In this document: one piece after another, positions 43,053 to 52,950 of the stretch
How the letters are laid out: every line of letters begins with the position of its first letter
Position numbering within the stretch: the first letter of the stretch is position 1
NCBI GenBank assembly: GCA_028698305.1
Contig: JAQVDN010000004.1
Location: 41,915-105,914 of the forward strand
Length of the DNA: 64,000 nt
Direction of reading: 5' to 3'
DNA from: Candidatus Altimarinota bacterium
GTDB taxonomy: Bacteria; Patescibacteriota; Gracilibacteria; BD1-5; UBA6164
Made by a program: the position numbers and the translations under genes
The notes under the pieces: generated by a model
What the model was told of the DNA's origin: nothing
The model's input: only the letters and a program-made list of their open reading frames with translations
Databases searched by the model: none

Positions 43053-44837
43053 TTAATAAATTTCCTTATCATAACACTCTTCACAATAAACAATTTCTTT
43101 TCTATCTGGAGAATAAGTAGTTTTAATATCTTTTCCACATTTATCACATTTTCTATCAAAAAGTTTTCTAGGATTTCTTAAGCTCATTCTATCAAGATGT
43201 CTTTGGTCTGGATGTCTTTTTGGAATTGGAAGATTATGCTTTCTATAAAATTCTAGTTCTTGTTTTATTATTTTAAAAGGTTTTCAAGAAACTTCACATT
43301 CAATAGCCCGATTTAGAATATCATCAGGGATTTTTGAAATGTCTTCAGGAAGCATACTTGCTTTTATAATTTTTTCTACTTTTGGAAATGGAGCTTCGTA
43401 AGTTGACCGGTTAAAAGTCCTTTGCCCTCACCTAACCTCTCCCAATGGGAGAGGGATTTCTAAGCCCCCTTCTACCTTTGAGAGAAGGGTTGGGGATGAG
43501 GGCTTTATAGAGTGAGAGATTGGAAAATATTCTTGAGCAACAGTTTCATTATATCAAAAAGGAGAAATAGAACTTGGAAAGAATTCTCACCATTCTCAAG
43601 TTTTTTGCATATGTTCTATGATTTTTGGTACTAACTGCTCATATTCTTCTTTTGTATATTGTTTATTTAAAATACAATATTCTTTTCATTCAAGATTTAC
43701 ACATAAAAAACAATTTTTTGATTTTTTAACATCTATACAATAAATTAACTTTTCTCATTTTCAAACAGTATTTGAAAATAAAATATTATTTGAATATCTT
43801 CATACTGAAAGAGATTCATACATTCTATTTGATTCTTCTCAATAAGCAGTTATATCATATAAATCTTTTGAATAGTTTATATTTACACAATATTTTAGAT
43901 TTTCACATTCTAATATATCAAAAGAATTAATACATTTTTTTGAGTTTATAATATTATTTCAAATACAATCTTCACTTCAAATTATATTACAATTTTTTAC
44001 TATATTTTTAGAAAAAAAATCATAGATTTCTCTTTTAAATATTATTAAATAATTTATGTTTGCTAAATTTTTAATTATTTTTTCATAATCATTTTTTGAG
44101 ATAGGTTGATTTTTGTAATAATAGCTTTTATTATTTAAATTTACACATCAAATACAATAGTCACAATTATAACAATTATTTAAAAAATAACTAAATTTAC
44201 TTCAATATGATTTTTGGCAATAAAATGAGTTAAACATGTTATAACTATCACTACATTCATAACAGTTTTCACTGTTTCAAACAAAAGAACTATCAACTAT
44301 ATTTTTTGAATTTTTTAGTGCATATGAATACATACAATCATTAATTGAATTTGCTTCAAAAACTAAATAAGAATTATGAATCTCTGATGTATGATTTGTA
44401 TAAATTGAGTTGTTAATTATATTACTACTTGAACCAATAAGATTTTGAAAGGGTGTATTTTTAATAAGATAATCTAATTGATTAAATACTGTTTTTGAAA
44501 AATCAAAATCTTTTCCATTTTTTAATTGATCCCAATTTTCACTTGACCAACATTCATTACAATAATTTTTTATTCAATTTTCAGAGTTAAACCTTGAAAT
44601 AATATTTTTTCAACAATTATTACAAGTATTTTTATATAAATTAGTTTGATTAAAAAAACTAAGCCTTCTTTGTTGTCTGCAATCTGGACAAAGAGCAGGA
44701 GAGGGAATTAAATATTTTTTTCACGAAAAAACAGGAGAAACTTTCTCATAAAACTCTAAATCTTTATCAGTTATTTCAAAATTTGAATTACAATGTTTAC
44801 AAACTTTAATTTCAACTGTTTTCTCATCTTTAAACAT
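43053..44837 (-). CDS. Cys-rich double zinc-ribbon repeat protein 4
   Basis: 594 residues. First gene of the minus-strand run. N-terminal ribbon VCKHCNSNFEITDKDLEFYE ... LCPDCRQQRRLSFFN. The next segment is diverged (CNNCGKNIISRFNS ... CNECWSSENWDQ) and gains a further pair of C-x2-C motifs. Middle repeats (CYECSDSYNMFNSFYCQKS, NCDYCIGCVNLNNKSYYYKN), C-terminal domain and ribbon as in the sisters. Carries the second identical 80-bp palindromic element in frame (SHSIKPSSPTLLSKVEGG and on). The C-terminal 170 codons are nearly identical to gene 2, pointing to recent duplication or gene conversion. Confidence 0.75.
43424..43503 (-). repeat. 80-bp nested palindromic element, copy B
   Basis: Same outer arms (GCCCTCA 43424-43430, TGAGGGC 43497-43503) and inner hairpins as copy A, at the homologous site of gene 4. 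Confidence 0.85.
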
Positions 44838-44882
44838 AATTATTAGATTTAAAAATTATCATATAACATAATATTTATTTTG

Positions 44883-45926
44883 TTATTTTTGTAATATATA
44901 GAACATAATTCAGAAAATAGAGAAGATTAAACCTATTAACCAAAGTCTAAAAACAACATTTTCTTCACTCCATCAAATAGCTTCAAGATGATGATGAAAA
45001 GGTGCAATTTTAAATATTTTTTTACCATTTCTCAACTTTTTACTAGTTAATTGAATGATTACTGATAGAGTTTCAAATATAAAGATTGCTCAAACAATAA
45101 AAAGTATAAAAATTGTATTTGTAAGCATAGCTATAATTCAAAGATTTGCTCATAAAGCCAAACTTCAAACATCTCACATATAAAATTTTGCAGGTTTTAC
45201 ATTGAACCATAAAAATGCAATCAATGCTCAAACTATAGTTATACAAAGAGTTGAAAGTAAAAACATTCATTGATCATATGTAATATAAGCATAAACACTA
45301 TATGCAAAAAGTAGAAGTCATCATGCAAGTCAATCAAGTCAATCAGTTATATTTACACTATTTGCTCATGAAATAATTACAAATATAAATAATGGAATAA
45401 ACCAAACTCATAATTTAAATCATTGGATAATTCATAAATTTAATCAAACATTTCACCAATCAAGTTTAAAATAAAACCATAATGATCCAAGTAATGCAAA
45501 TATTATTAACCAAAACATTTTAAAACGAGCAGAAAGTCATTTTGTTCTTCATATTCATTTTATATTCATATAATCATCTATCATTCATAAAAATCATACT
45601 GTTGCAAGTGTAAATATAGATAGATATGTTTCTTTTTGATTTAATAAATTATTGTTTATAAGACCAAATTCTTGTAAAAAAATACTTAAAATAACCATTA
45701 AAAATGTTATAGCAAGGATTATTGCTCATCACATAGTTGGTGTACCAGTTTTGTTTTTATGAAGTTTTAGAAACTCTACGGCTTTTCATAAAGTTGCTTC
45801 TTCTCTTATTTGTTTCCCTAATTTAAATTCTATCAAAAATTTTATAAAATATGGTATTACAAGCATTCAAATAATAAAAGTTGCTATACCAAATGAAAAT
45901 ATTTGTACTATATTAGATACCACCAT
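44883..45926 (-). CDS. mraY: Phospho-N-acetylmuramoyl-pentapeptide transferase
   Basis: 347 residues, about ten membrane helices. MraY transfers phospho-MurNAc-pentapeptide from UDP to undecaprenyl phosphate, making lipid I for murein. Motifs: [24 protein letters not shown] (catalytic Asp pair), [40 protein letters not shown] and [12 protein letters not shown]. All canonical. It stands alone here rather than in a division-and-wall cluster. The upstream gap is divergent with the 204-residue gene. Confidence 0.96.
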
Positions 45927-46047
45927 TTTTTTATTTTAATAATTATTATGGCAAATTTTATTTTAAACTTTATATTTTACAAGTTTACTTTACAAAAATA
46001 AATATATTTATAAACTTATTTTTGATTTTAAGAATTAATAATGATAA

Positions 46048-46662
46048 ATGATACCTACAAAAATAATATTGTCATCAAATGAAAGAATATTAAAAATAGC
46101 AATTGCTAAATATAATCTACAAAAAATAAATAATGAAAATGATTTAGATATATTTGAAGTAAATATCAAAAATGAAACTGAAACAGAAAAACTTGTTTTT
46201 ATAAATATTTCTAAAAATATAGATTTGGTTTTTATACATATAGAAGAAAATTATATTTATGATAAGATAATAAATATAGATGATGCCAAGGTTTTTATGA
46301 ATTTTGAATTAAAAGAAGGGGATTTAGTTATTCCAAATACTTTTATAAGTTTATCAAATGAAAATAATGCTTTTTTCTCAAATGATGTTGTTTGAGAAAA
46401 TTATGATTTAAATAAGTTTTGACTTGTTTTGAATGGTATTTGTTTATCTGTTTGAGATAAAAAAGTTGATGATTTACAAGATTTAAAAGAAGACTTTTAT
46501 GCTGATGTAATAGATAAAAATTCTTATGATTTAGTAGAAAAAAATACTAAATTAAACAATGATTCTATTTTCTCTGCTATCAAAATAGTAGTTTGAGAAG
46601 ATGAGGAATTTTTAGATGAATATTATATAAATGCTTTAAATATACTTGATTTAATTTATTAA
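46048..46662 (+). CDS. Possible divergent nucleoside-phosphorylase-fold protein
   Basis: 204 residues. Features recall the PNP/MTAN fold: a start TKIILSSNERILKIAIAKY, FELKEGDLVIPNTFISL (the G-D-x-V-I-P strand), GLVLNGICLSVGDKKVDDLQ and FYADVIDKNSYDLVEKN, in the place of the usual D-M-E-S-Y/A helix. The catalytic residues are not clearly conserved, so it may bind rather than cleave nucleosides. An ATG in another frame at 46041 is rejected. Own terminator at the stop. Confidence 0.5.
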
Positions 46663-46691
46663 AAAATAACTCGCTTTGCGAGTTATTTTTT
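46661..46691. terminator. Bidirectional hairpin terminator
   Basis: AAAAAATAACTCGC, TTT, GCGAGTTATTTTTT between convergent genes. Confidence 0.85.
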
Positions 46692-47367
46692 AATATTTTT
46701 CTGTAAAAATATATTCTTTTTCAAATCATTTTTCAAGTAATATTTCAATAGAAGAATCAATCATGCTAGGAGTACCACAGATATAAACTTCACTAAAACT
46801 ATTTTTTGTTTCATAATTTATGAAATCAGTTATATATCATTTTTTGTATCAAAAAATTTCTTCTCTACTAAGGTATACTTCAAAATCAAAATTATCATAC
46901 TCATTTTTTAGACTATTTAATTCATCTATATAAAATAAATCAGCATTTGTTCTAGCTCAAAAAATCAGTTTAAAATTACAATTTAAATTATTTTTTAATC
47001 AGTAAGTTATTTGATTGAAAAGTGGAACAAATCAAGTACCAGTTCATAAAAATAATTTATTTTTTTCATTTTCTTTAAGTGTGAAATGACCAGCAGGACC
47101 TACTCATCTTATAATATTTCACACTTCAAGTTCACATAAATATTTACTTCATCATCTACCTCATTCATCTAGTTCCCGTTTTTTTATAATCAGTTTTAAT
47201 TGTTTTCAAGTTTCTTCAAGTATAGAATATGCTCTTCATCAAACAGGTATTAAAAATGTTATAAATTGACCTGGTTTAAATTCAAAATTGTTCTCAGATT
47301 CAAAAACTAATTCAAATATATTACTAGTGAGATTTTTTTTGTTTATTAGTTTAAAATTTTGTATCAC
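46690..47367 (-). CDS. FAD/NAD(P)-binding ferredoxin reductase-like protein
   Basis: 225 residues from the GTG at 47367. Ferredoxin-NADP reductase layout: FELVFESENNFEFKPGQFIT, the FAD motif region RAYSILEET, GVGPAGHFTLKE, the NAD(P) loop FLGTGTGFVPLFNQI and the C-terminal VYICGTPSMIDSSIEILL. It should pass electrons between NAD(P)H and a small carrier. No ATG lies in the likely start region. GTG is preferred, but the frame is open further upstream (VFNLKK), so a rarer start is possible. Confidence 0.8.
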
Positions 47368-47431
47368 TTTCTTTAAATTAAATACTATTTTTTTGATTAT
47401 ATTAATTTTATATTTAAAATCAAAAAAATTA

Positions 47432-47458
47432 AAAAGACGAGCGAAGCTCGTCTTTTTT
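47432..47458 (-). terminator. GC-rich hairpin terminator
   Basis: On the minus strand GACGAGC, a TTC loop, GCTCGTC then a T run; closes the small GC-rich unit upstream. Confidence 0.85.
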
Positions 47459-47478
47459 CTCCCTGCAAATTACCACTT

Positions 47479-47679
47479 TTAGTGAATTTTTATTTTTTTT
47501 GCGAGGTATTCGGTAATTTCCTCATCACTGAGGCAACCGATCTGAACAGTCCTGTAAATAGATCTTCTGTCCTCAGGAGGAATTGTTGATTTGAAGCAAA
47601 TCCCGTGATGTTTTTTTGCAATCACACAAACACGCTTTTTTACTTCAGGTCAATTGATACAGTGTTCATTTTTTAAAAT
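47479..47679 (-). CDS. Small GC-rich frame, possible foreign gene or RNA
   Basis: A 66-codon open frame on the minus strand whose end reads like protein: KKRVCVIAKKHHGICFKS, TIPPEDRRSIYRTVQIGC and LSDEEITEYLAKKIKIH. GC is about 40 percent and codons such as CTC, ACC, GAC and TGC, rare in the neighbours, are common. Gly is GGG or GGT with a single TGA. A perfect promoter and a strong AAAAAAGGAG precede it. The best-placed ATG (47669) is in another frame and gives only 9 codons before TAA. Either the start is non-ATG, the gene is frameshifted, or the unit is a structured RNA. Family not recognised. Confidence 0.4.
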
Positions 47680-47696
47680 CTCCTTTTTTCTAGATA

Positions 47697-47732
47697 GTGA
47701 CAATCACAAGCTAGCTAAGTTTTCCAACTTAG
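47697..47732 (-). other. Leader stem-loops
   Basis: CTAAGTT/AACTTAG (47715-47732) and GTGA/TCAC (47697-47707) form small hairpins in the transcript leader, before the AAGGAG. Confidence 0.5.
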
Positions 47733-47738
47733 ACTTTC

Positions 47739-47767
47739 ATTATATAAAATTAGACTTTAGTTGTCAA
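47739..47767 (-). promoter_or_regulatory. Perfect consensus sigma-70 promoter
   Basis: On the minus strand TTGACA (47767-47762), exactly 17 bases, TATAAT (47744-47739). The only full-consensus promoter I found in the window. It drives the small GC-rich unit. Confidence 0.8.
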
Positions 47768-47849
47768 AAGTTTTTCTTTATTTTTAATTATTTCTTTACA
47801 ATTATTATTATATTTTTATTATTTTATTAATACTAATAAAAATCATATT

Positions 47850-49169
47850 ATGAAAAAAATTTATCTTATAGATTGAAATAGCTTTATTTATCGTATGTTT
47901 TTTGCACTTCCTGAATTTGCAACTAAGGATTGAACTGTTGTAAATGCTTTATTTGGTATGGCAAAATTTTTTGTTAGTACTCTTGTAAAAGAAAATCCAG
48001 ATTATTTAATCTTTGTAAAAGATGCACCAGGAGATAATTTCCGTAATCATTTGTATAGTGAATACAAGGCTACAAGAGATCGTATGCCTGATAATCTAAG
48101 AAGTCAAATCTCACTTATAGAAGAGATGATAGAAAAACTTTGAGTTGAAACTATAGAAATAAGTGGTTATGAAGCAGATGATGTTATATGAACTTTAGCA
48201 AAAAAATTTGATTGAAATAGAGATTTTGAAATAGATATATTAACTTGAGATAAAGATTTATATAGTTTGGTATCAGAAAATATTAAGATTTATGATACTA
48301 TGAAAAAACAAAAGTTTTGACCAGTAGAAGCAAAACAAAAATTTTGAGTAGAATCAAAATTAATTATTGATTATCTATCAATAGTTTGAGATAAAGCTGA
48401 TAATATCCCAGGTATTGATTGATTTTGACCAGCAAAGGCAGTAGATTTGATAAATTATATTTGAACTATTGAAAATATATATGAAATAGTAGAAAGAATA
48501 AATTCTTGAGAAAGATTTGAAGATATATTTTCTAATCTAGATAGTGAATCTTTTAAAAAGTTAAATACTTGTTTTAAATGAAAAACTTTTGAAAAACTAA
48601 CTTCTTCAAAAGAAGATGCTTTTCTTAGTAAAAAATTGGCAACTATAGATTTAGATGTAAAACTTGATAATTTTGATATAGAAAGATTTGTTTTTAAACC
48701 AGAAACATTTTTAAATGAAGATATTTTATCATTTTTTGAAAAATATGAATTTAATTCTCTTGTTTGAGATTCTTGAGTAAATAAACTTCAAACTTGGAAG
48801 GATTTAGATCTCAAAGTTCATATAATCGATAATGATGAAAATTTAAATAAATTGCTTGAAGCTATTAAAAAAGAAAATAAAATAGTTTTAGATACTGAAA
48901 CAACATGACTTGATATAATGAAAGCTGAACTTGTTTGAATATCTATTTATTTAGATGATAATAGGATTTATTATATAAATAGACTTCATTCTTGAAATCA
49001 TGTAACTGATTTGTCTTTGAAGTGATTTTTAAATTCTATTTTTACTATGGATATACTTATTGTGTGACATAATTTAAAATATGATTTGGAAATAATTGAT
49101 ATGTTTTTGAAAAGTAAGAATCAAGTAAGGATAGAAAATAATTTTTGACAAATTAGCTTATGACTATAA
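47850..49169 (+). CDS. polA: PolA truncated after the exonuclease domains
   Basis: 439 residues. Complete 5'-3' exonuclease/flap domain (IYLIDGNSFIYRMFFALP, YSEYKATRDRMPDNL, ISGYEADDVIGTL, ILTGDKDLYSL, DYLSIVGDKADNIPGIDGFG). Then the start of a DnaQ-like 3'-5' domain with KIVLDTETTGLD and IVGHNLKYDLEI. It breaks off soon after, ending NNFGQISLGL at TAA; the polymerase domain (about 450 residues) is absent. The htpX gene begins 36 bases later. The 5'-3' part should still remove RNA primers. Either a deletion remnant or a dedicated flap nuclease with polymerase activity elsewhere. Confidence 0.88.
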
Positions 49170-49205
49170 AATATATAACAATTTTAATATATAATTAATA
49201 ATAAA

Positions 49206-50105
49206 ATGTTTAAAAGAATTTGATTATTTCTTCTTACAAATATAGCAATTATTGCTGTAATTACCATAGTTATTGCAATTACTGAAAATGTGTTTTGAAT
49301 TGCTATTAGTTGATATAGTACGGATTATGTATCTGTTTTTATATATGCAATTATAGTTTGATTTTCTGGTTCATTTATTTCTCTTTTTCTTTCTAAATGG
49401 ATGGCAAAAAGAGCTTATTGAGTTCAAGTTGTTAATATAAATGAATATTCAAATTTAGATTCAAAAGAAAAAGTAGTTTTTGATTTAGTTAGAGATTTAG
49501 CAGAAAGAAATCATATAACTATGCCAGAAGTTTGATTTTACGAGTCAAATGAACCAAATGCATTTGCTACTTGAGCAAGTAAAAATAGTTCTTTAGTTGC
49601 GGTTTCAACTTGATTATTAGAAATAATGAATAAGGATGAAATAGAGTGAGTTATAGCTCATGAAATGGCTCATGTTTTAAATTGAGATATGGTAACTATG
49701 ACACTTTTACAATGATTAATAAATACTTTTGTAGTTTTTATTTCTAGGATCTTAGCAAATATTTTTGATAATGTTACTGATTGAAAATTTTGAGCTTTAT
49801 GATATTTTGTTATTAATTTAGTATTACAAATTTTTATTTGAATATTAGCTTCTCTTATTACTATGTGGTTTTCTAGACATAGAGAATATAAAGCTGATGC
49901 ATGAAGTGCTTGATATGTAGGGAAGGATAAAATGATTTCAGCTTTAGAAGCTTTAAAAAAATTGCAAGATATGACTTGAAAAGATGATTCAAAATTTGCA
50001 ACTATGAAGATTTCAACTAAATGAAGATCAGGAATTATGATGTTATTTTCTACACATCCAGATTTAGATGATAGAATAAATGCATTAAAAAATCTAAAAA
50101 TATAA
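49206..50105 (+). CDS. htpX: HtpX-like membrane zinc protease
   Basis: 299 residues. Two N-terminal membrane helices (about 5-25 and 37-57), then EPNAFATGASKNSSLVAVST, the zinc motif GVIAHEMAHVLNGDMVTMT (HEMAH near 152-156), two more helices, and FSRHREYKADAGSAGYVG with the third zinc ligand Glu. HtpX cleaves misfolded membrane proteins under stress. Most glycines in the motifs are TGA. Confidence 0.93.
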
Positions 50106-50110
50106 TTTTT

Positions 50111-50141
50111 AAAACTAGATATTTTTAAAATGTCTAGTTTT
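50111..50141 (+). terminator. Hairpin terminator of htpX
   Basis: AAAACTAGA/TCTAGTTTT with a 13-base loop, followed by a T run. Confidence 0.75.
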
Positions 50142-50206
50142 TTTTTGTTGAGTTAATTTATAATTAAGTATAATATTTCTAATATTATTTTTTAAAATTA
50201 TTTTTT

Positions 50207-50836
50207 ATGAAAAAAGTATTTGTGATTTTATTATCTTTTTTAGCATTTAGTTCTGCATTTGCAAGTTATACTGCTGTTAAGTATTCAACTACTGAACTTG
50301 AAGCTGCAAATAGTTTAGCAACTAGATGAATTATCAATAATAATAAAGATAATCCTGAAAAATATAATCTTAAAGATTTTGTTTTGAGACAAGAAATAGC
50401 AGCTGTTTCTAGATGAGTTGCTTGATTACCAAAAAAATCATTTTGTGAAGGTATATTTAGTGATGTAAGTGCTGTAAAACCAAATACTTGGGCTTGTTTA
50501 AGTATAGAGCCGTTGGTTGATAAAGGTCTTATCACAAAAAATACTGAATTTAGACCAGAACACAATATAACAAAAGCAGAAACTCTTTGAATGCTTATTA
50601 GATCAATTGGTTTTGATTATAGTTTTGATCCAAAAAATACTAAATCTTGGCAAGAACAAATAGTTGATTATGCATTTGCAAAATGAGTAATTAAAGAAAA
50701 ATTTAGCGATTATGATACTTATGCTACAAGAGGTTGGGTATTTATGATAGCTGATACAACTATTAAAAAAGATGAAGAAATAAAGATTAAAGAGAAAATA
50801 GAAAAATGAATTTATTCAGATGTTATATTATATTAA
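50207..50836 (+). CDS. Secreted SLH-like repeat protein
   Basis: 209 residues. Signal peptide MKKVFVILLSFLAFSSAFA. Then segments recalling S-layer homology repeats: LKDFVLRQEIAAVSRGVAGL, FSDVSAVKPNTWACLSIEPL, VDKGLITKNTEFRPEHNITK, AETLGMLIRSIGFDYSF and VDYAFAKGVIKEKFSDYDTY. SLH repeats bind wall polysaccharide and hold proteins at the surface. This is a short protein made of little else, so it may be a surface anchor or a partner for one. Confidence 0.75.
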
Positions 50837-50865
50837 AAAAAATACTAGATTTTCTAGTATTTTTT
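50837..50865 (+). terminator. Hairpin terminator
   Basis: AAAAAATACTAGA/TCTAGTATTTTTT right after the stop. Confidence 0.8.
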
Positions 50866-50900
50866 TTTATTATATAATTAATAAACATTAATTATATAAT

Positions 50901-51170
50901 ATGGAAAATAGGGAATTATTAGATATATATAGAAAACAAATTGATACTTTAGATAAAGAGTTGATTTATCTTTTTTTTAGAAGATTTGAAATAGTAAAAC
51001 AGATATGAATTATAAAAAAACAAGAAAAAATTGAACCACTTGATAATACTAGATGGCAGACTTTATTAAATGAAAACTTGGAAGTTTCTAGAGAATATGG
51101 TTTAGATGATAATTTTATAATAGATATCTGGAACAGGATTCATAGTGAAAGTTTAAAATTAGAAAAATAA
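50901..51170 (+). CDS. AroQ-type chorismate mutase
   Basis: 89 residues, the size of the monofunctional AroQ helical fold. RKQIDTLDKELIYLFFRRFE, VKQIGIIKKQEKIEPLDNTR and WNRIHSESLKLE show the three helices with the conserved R, D and K of the active site. It turns chorismate into prephenate. No other aromatic-pathway gene is visible, and CPR bacteria often lack the pathway, so a moonlighting or scavenging role is possible. Confidence 0.85.
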
Positions 51171-51192
51171 AAAAGAGCGATTGCTCTTTTTT
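51169..51192. terminator. Bidirectional hairpin terminator
   Basis: AAAAAAGAGC, GATT, GCTCTTTTTT. Confidence 0.8.
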
Positions 51193-51198
51193 ATTTTT

Positions 51199-51819
51199 CT
51201 ATAATTCTATTTCATTTTCAGATTTGTTTGTTAAAACAGGAGGATTGTTTTCTGTAGAAAAAGTTTCATTATTTGATTGATCTTTCATTTTCATTCAAAC
51301 AATTGGAAACATAATAAAACTTACAAACAAAAATCAAACAGTTGTCCAAGCTCAATTTCAAGTTCTAATAGATATAGCATGTAGTACTTTTATCCACATT
51401 ACAAAGAAATAGATATATGATGCTGCCATAATTATTACTCAAAGTATAGGAGTTAATAATCAACTTATTACTCATCATAATATTATTCATACTATCATTA
51501 TGATAAATGGTATAAGTAAGTATTTAACAAATGATTTTTGAGAAGCAGTAAAATAATTATATATTTGAGCAATAGGTACAAAAGATAACCATGCATATTT
51601 TTCTCATAATTTTTTATTTATAAGATATAATCAATATGCTCAAGAAATATAAAATAATATACTTAATATATTTATAATAGTTCATGCTACTCATAAAGTT
51701 GCTGCCATTGAAGGATCTATCATCATACTTGTATCCATTCAAGTTGTTGAAAAATCCATATTTTCATATGCTGAAAAATCTATTCAATCTAAATTAATAT
51801 CATTTAAACTTTCATCCAT
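51199..51819 (-). CDS. DUF5684-like membrane protein
   Basis: 206 residues. Acidic, Met-rich N-terminus, then four hydrophobic segments (about 42-62, 66-85, 103-140 and 158-175). The phrase KYAWLSFVPIAQIYNYFTAS (a W-x-x-x-P-x-x-x-x-Y loop) resembles the DUF5684 signature family of small membrane proteins, often with signal peptidase-like or sensory contexts. Function unknown. The C-terminal 30 residues are polar (NNETFSTENNPPVLTNKSEN). Confidence 0.55.
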
Positions 51820-51900
51820 AAAATAAAAATTAGAAAATAATTTTGTTTATTATAAACATTTATATATTATTAAATTATATTATTTAATCAAATTTATATT

Positions 51901-52884
51901 ATGATGATAGCAAATGAAAAAGTTTTAGATAGGATAGAACAAAGCTTTGATATATTTAAAAAAGCATTTATTTATCTTGTTTTACCTCTTTTTGTTTATA
52001 ATATTATTTCTTTTGTTTTTTTTGCCTTAGTTTTATCATATTTTTTATTTTCTTGAATATTATTATCTTTATTTGAATTACTTAGAGGTGATATTTTTTT
52101 ATTTTTTTCTGATATAAAATTTCTTTTATTAGCGAGTTTATCATTATTTTTTCTTTTATTGTATGTTTTATTATTGATACCATTTTTAATTTATACTATA
52201 AAAACTATAGGTGATTTTTATAATTGAGTAGAAAAGTTAGATTTTAAAGACAATTTTTTATATGCTACTTCTAGATTTTTTGATATTATGAGAACTTATT
52301 GGTATATATTTGCTTATCTAGCATTATTACCATCTTTAATTTTTATAATATGATGATTTATATTCAACATAGGTTATTTTTTTGATTTACAATTTAATTA
52401 TAAAATCATCTGATGAGGTTTTATGTTAGCTTGATTTTTATATTTTATTGTAAATATGATTTACAAATGAATTAAATCTACTTTTGCATTATATAGTGCT
52501 ATAGATAATGATTCATATACTAAAGAAGATTTTTTACAATCAGTTTCTGTAACAGATAAGAATTGGTGGAGAATATTTTGAAATCTTGTTCTAGTTTGAT
52601 TAATAGTTTGATTTTTTTCATGATTTGCTTCAAAATTTTTTTCTATATTTTTTGGTAGTTTTTGAAATTTTACAAATTTGGATTTTCAAAATATAAATAA
52701 AGATACTATACAAGATTTTATAAATGCATTTTCATTTTTTAATTATTTTGTTTCATGATTTTTTGATAATCTAATAAAAACAATTGAATCAGTTTTTGTT
52801 TATATATTTATCTATGTTTTTTATAAGAGACTTGTTTTTGAATCAAATAATTGAAATAATAATGAAATAGAAAAAGAATTATAA
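51901..52884 (+). CDS. Multi-pass membrane protein, unknown
   Basis: 327 residues, six or more membrane segments separated by short loops. FDIFKKAFIYLVLPLFVYNI and DNDSYTKEDFLQSVSVTDKN show the alternation. The plan, an amphipathic start then paired helices and a TIKTIGDFYNGVEKLD loop, recalls DUF975/YciC or glycerophosphodiester-phosphodiesterase-type membrane domains, but I cannot assign it. Just before dprA on the same strand, separated by a long-loop terminator. Confidence 0.55.
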
Positions 52885-52898
52885 AATAATTTTATTTT

Positions 52899-52950
52899 AA
52901 AAGAGTTATGAGTAATATGTTTTTACATTTGCTTCTATAACTCTTTTTTT
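52899..52950 (+). terminator. Long-loop hairpin, possible terminator or attenuator
   Basis: AAAAGAGTTAT (52899-52909) pairs with ATAACTCTTTT (52937-52947) over a 27-base loop, and the T run ends right at the dprA ATG. It could end the upstream transcript or affect dprA translation. Confidence 0.55.

Noticed and set aside
46041..46103. ATG 7 bases upstream of the 46048 start
   Set aside because: In another frame with no protein-like content; the frame from 46048 is open for 204 codons.
47288..47482. 64-codon plus-strand frame at the reductase start
   Set aside because: Runs through a terminator hairpin and opposite the reductase.
47432..47767. tmRNA, RNase P RNA or SRP RNA
   Set aside because: None of the conserved core sequences of these RNAs is present and no CCA-type end is seen.
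50266..50565. 99-codon minus-strand frame opposite the SLH-like gene
   Set aside because: The plus strand has a signal peptide and repeats; the antisense frame has no motif.
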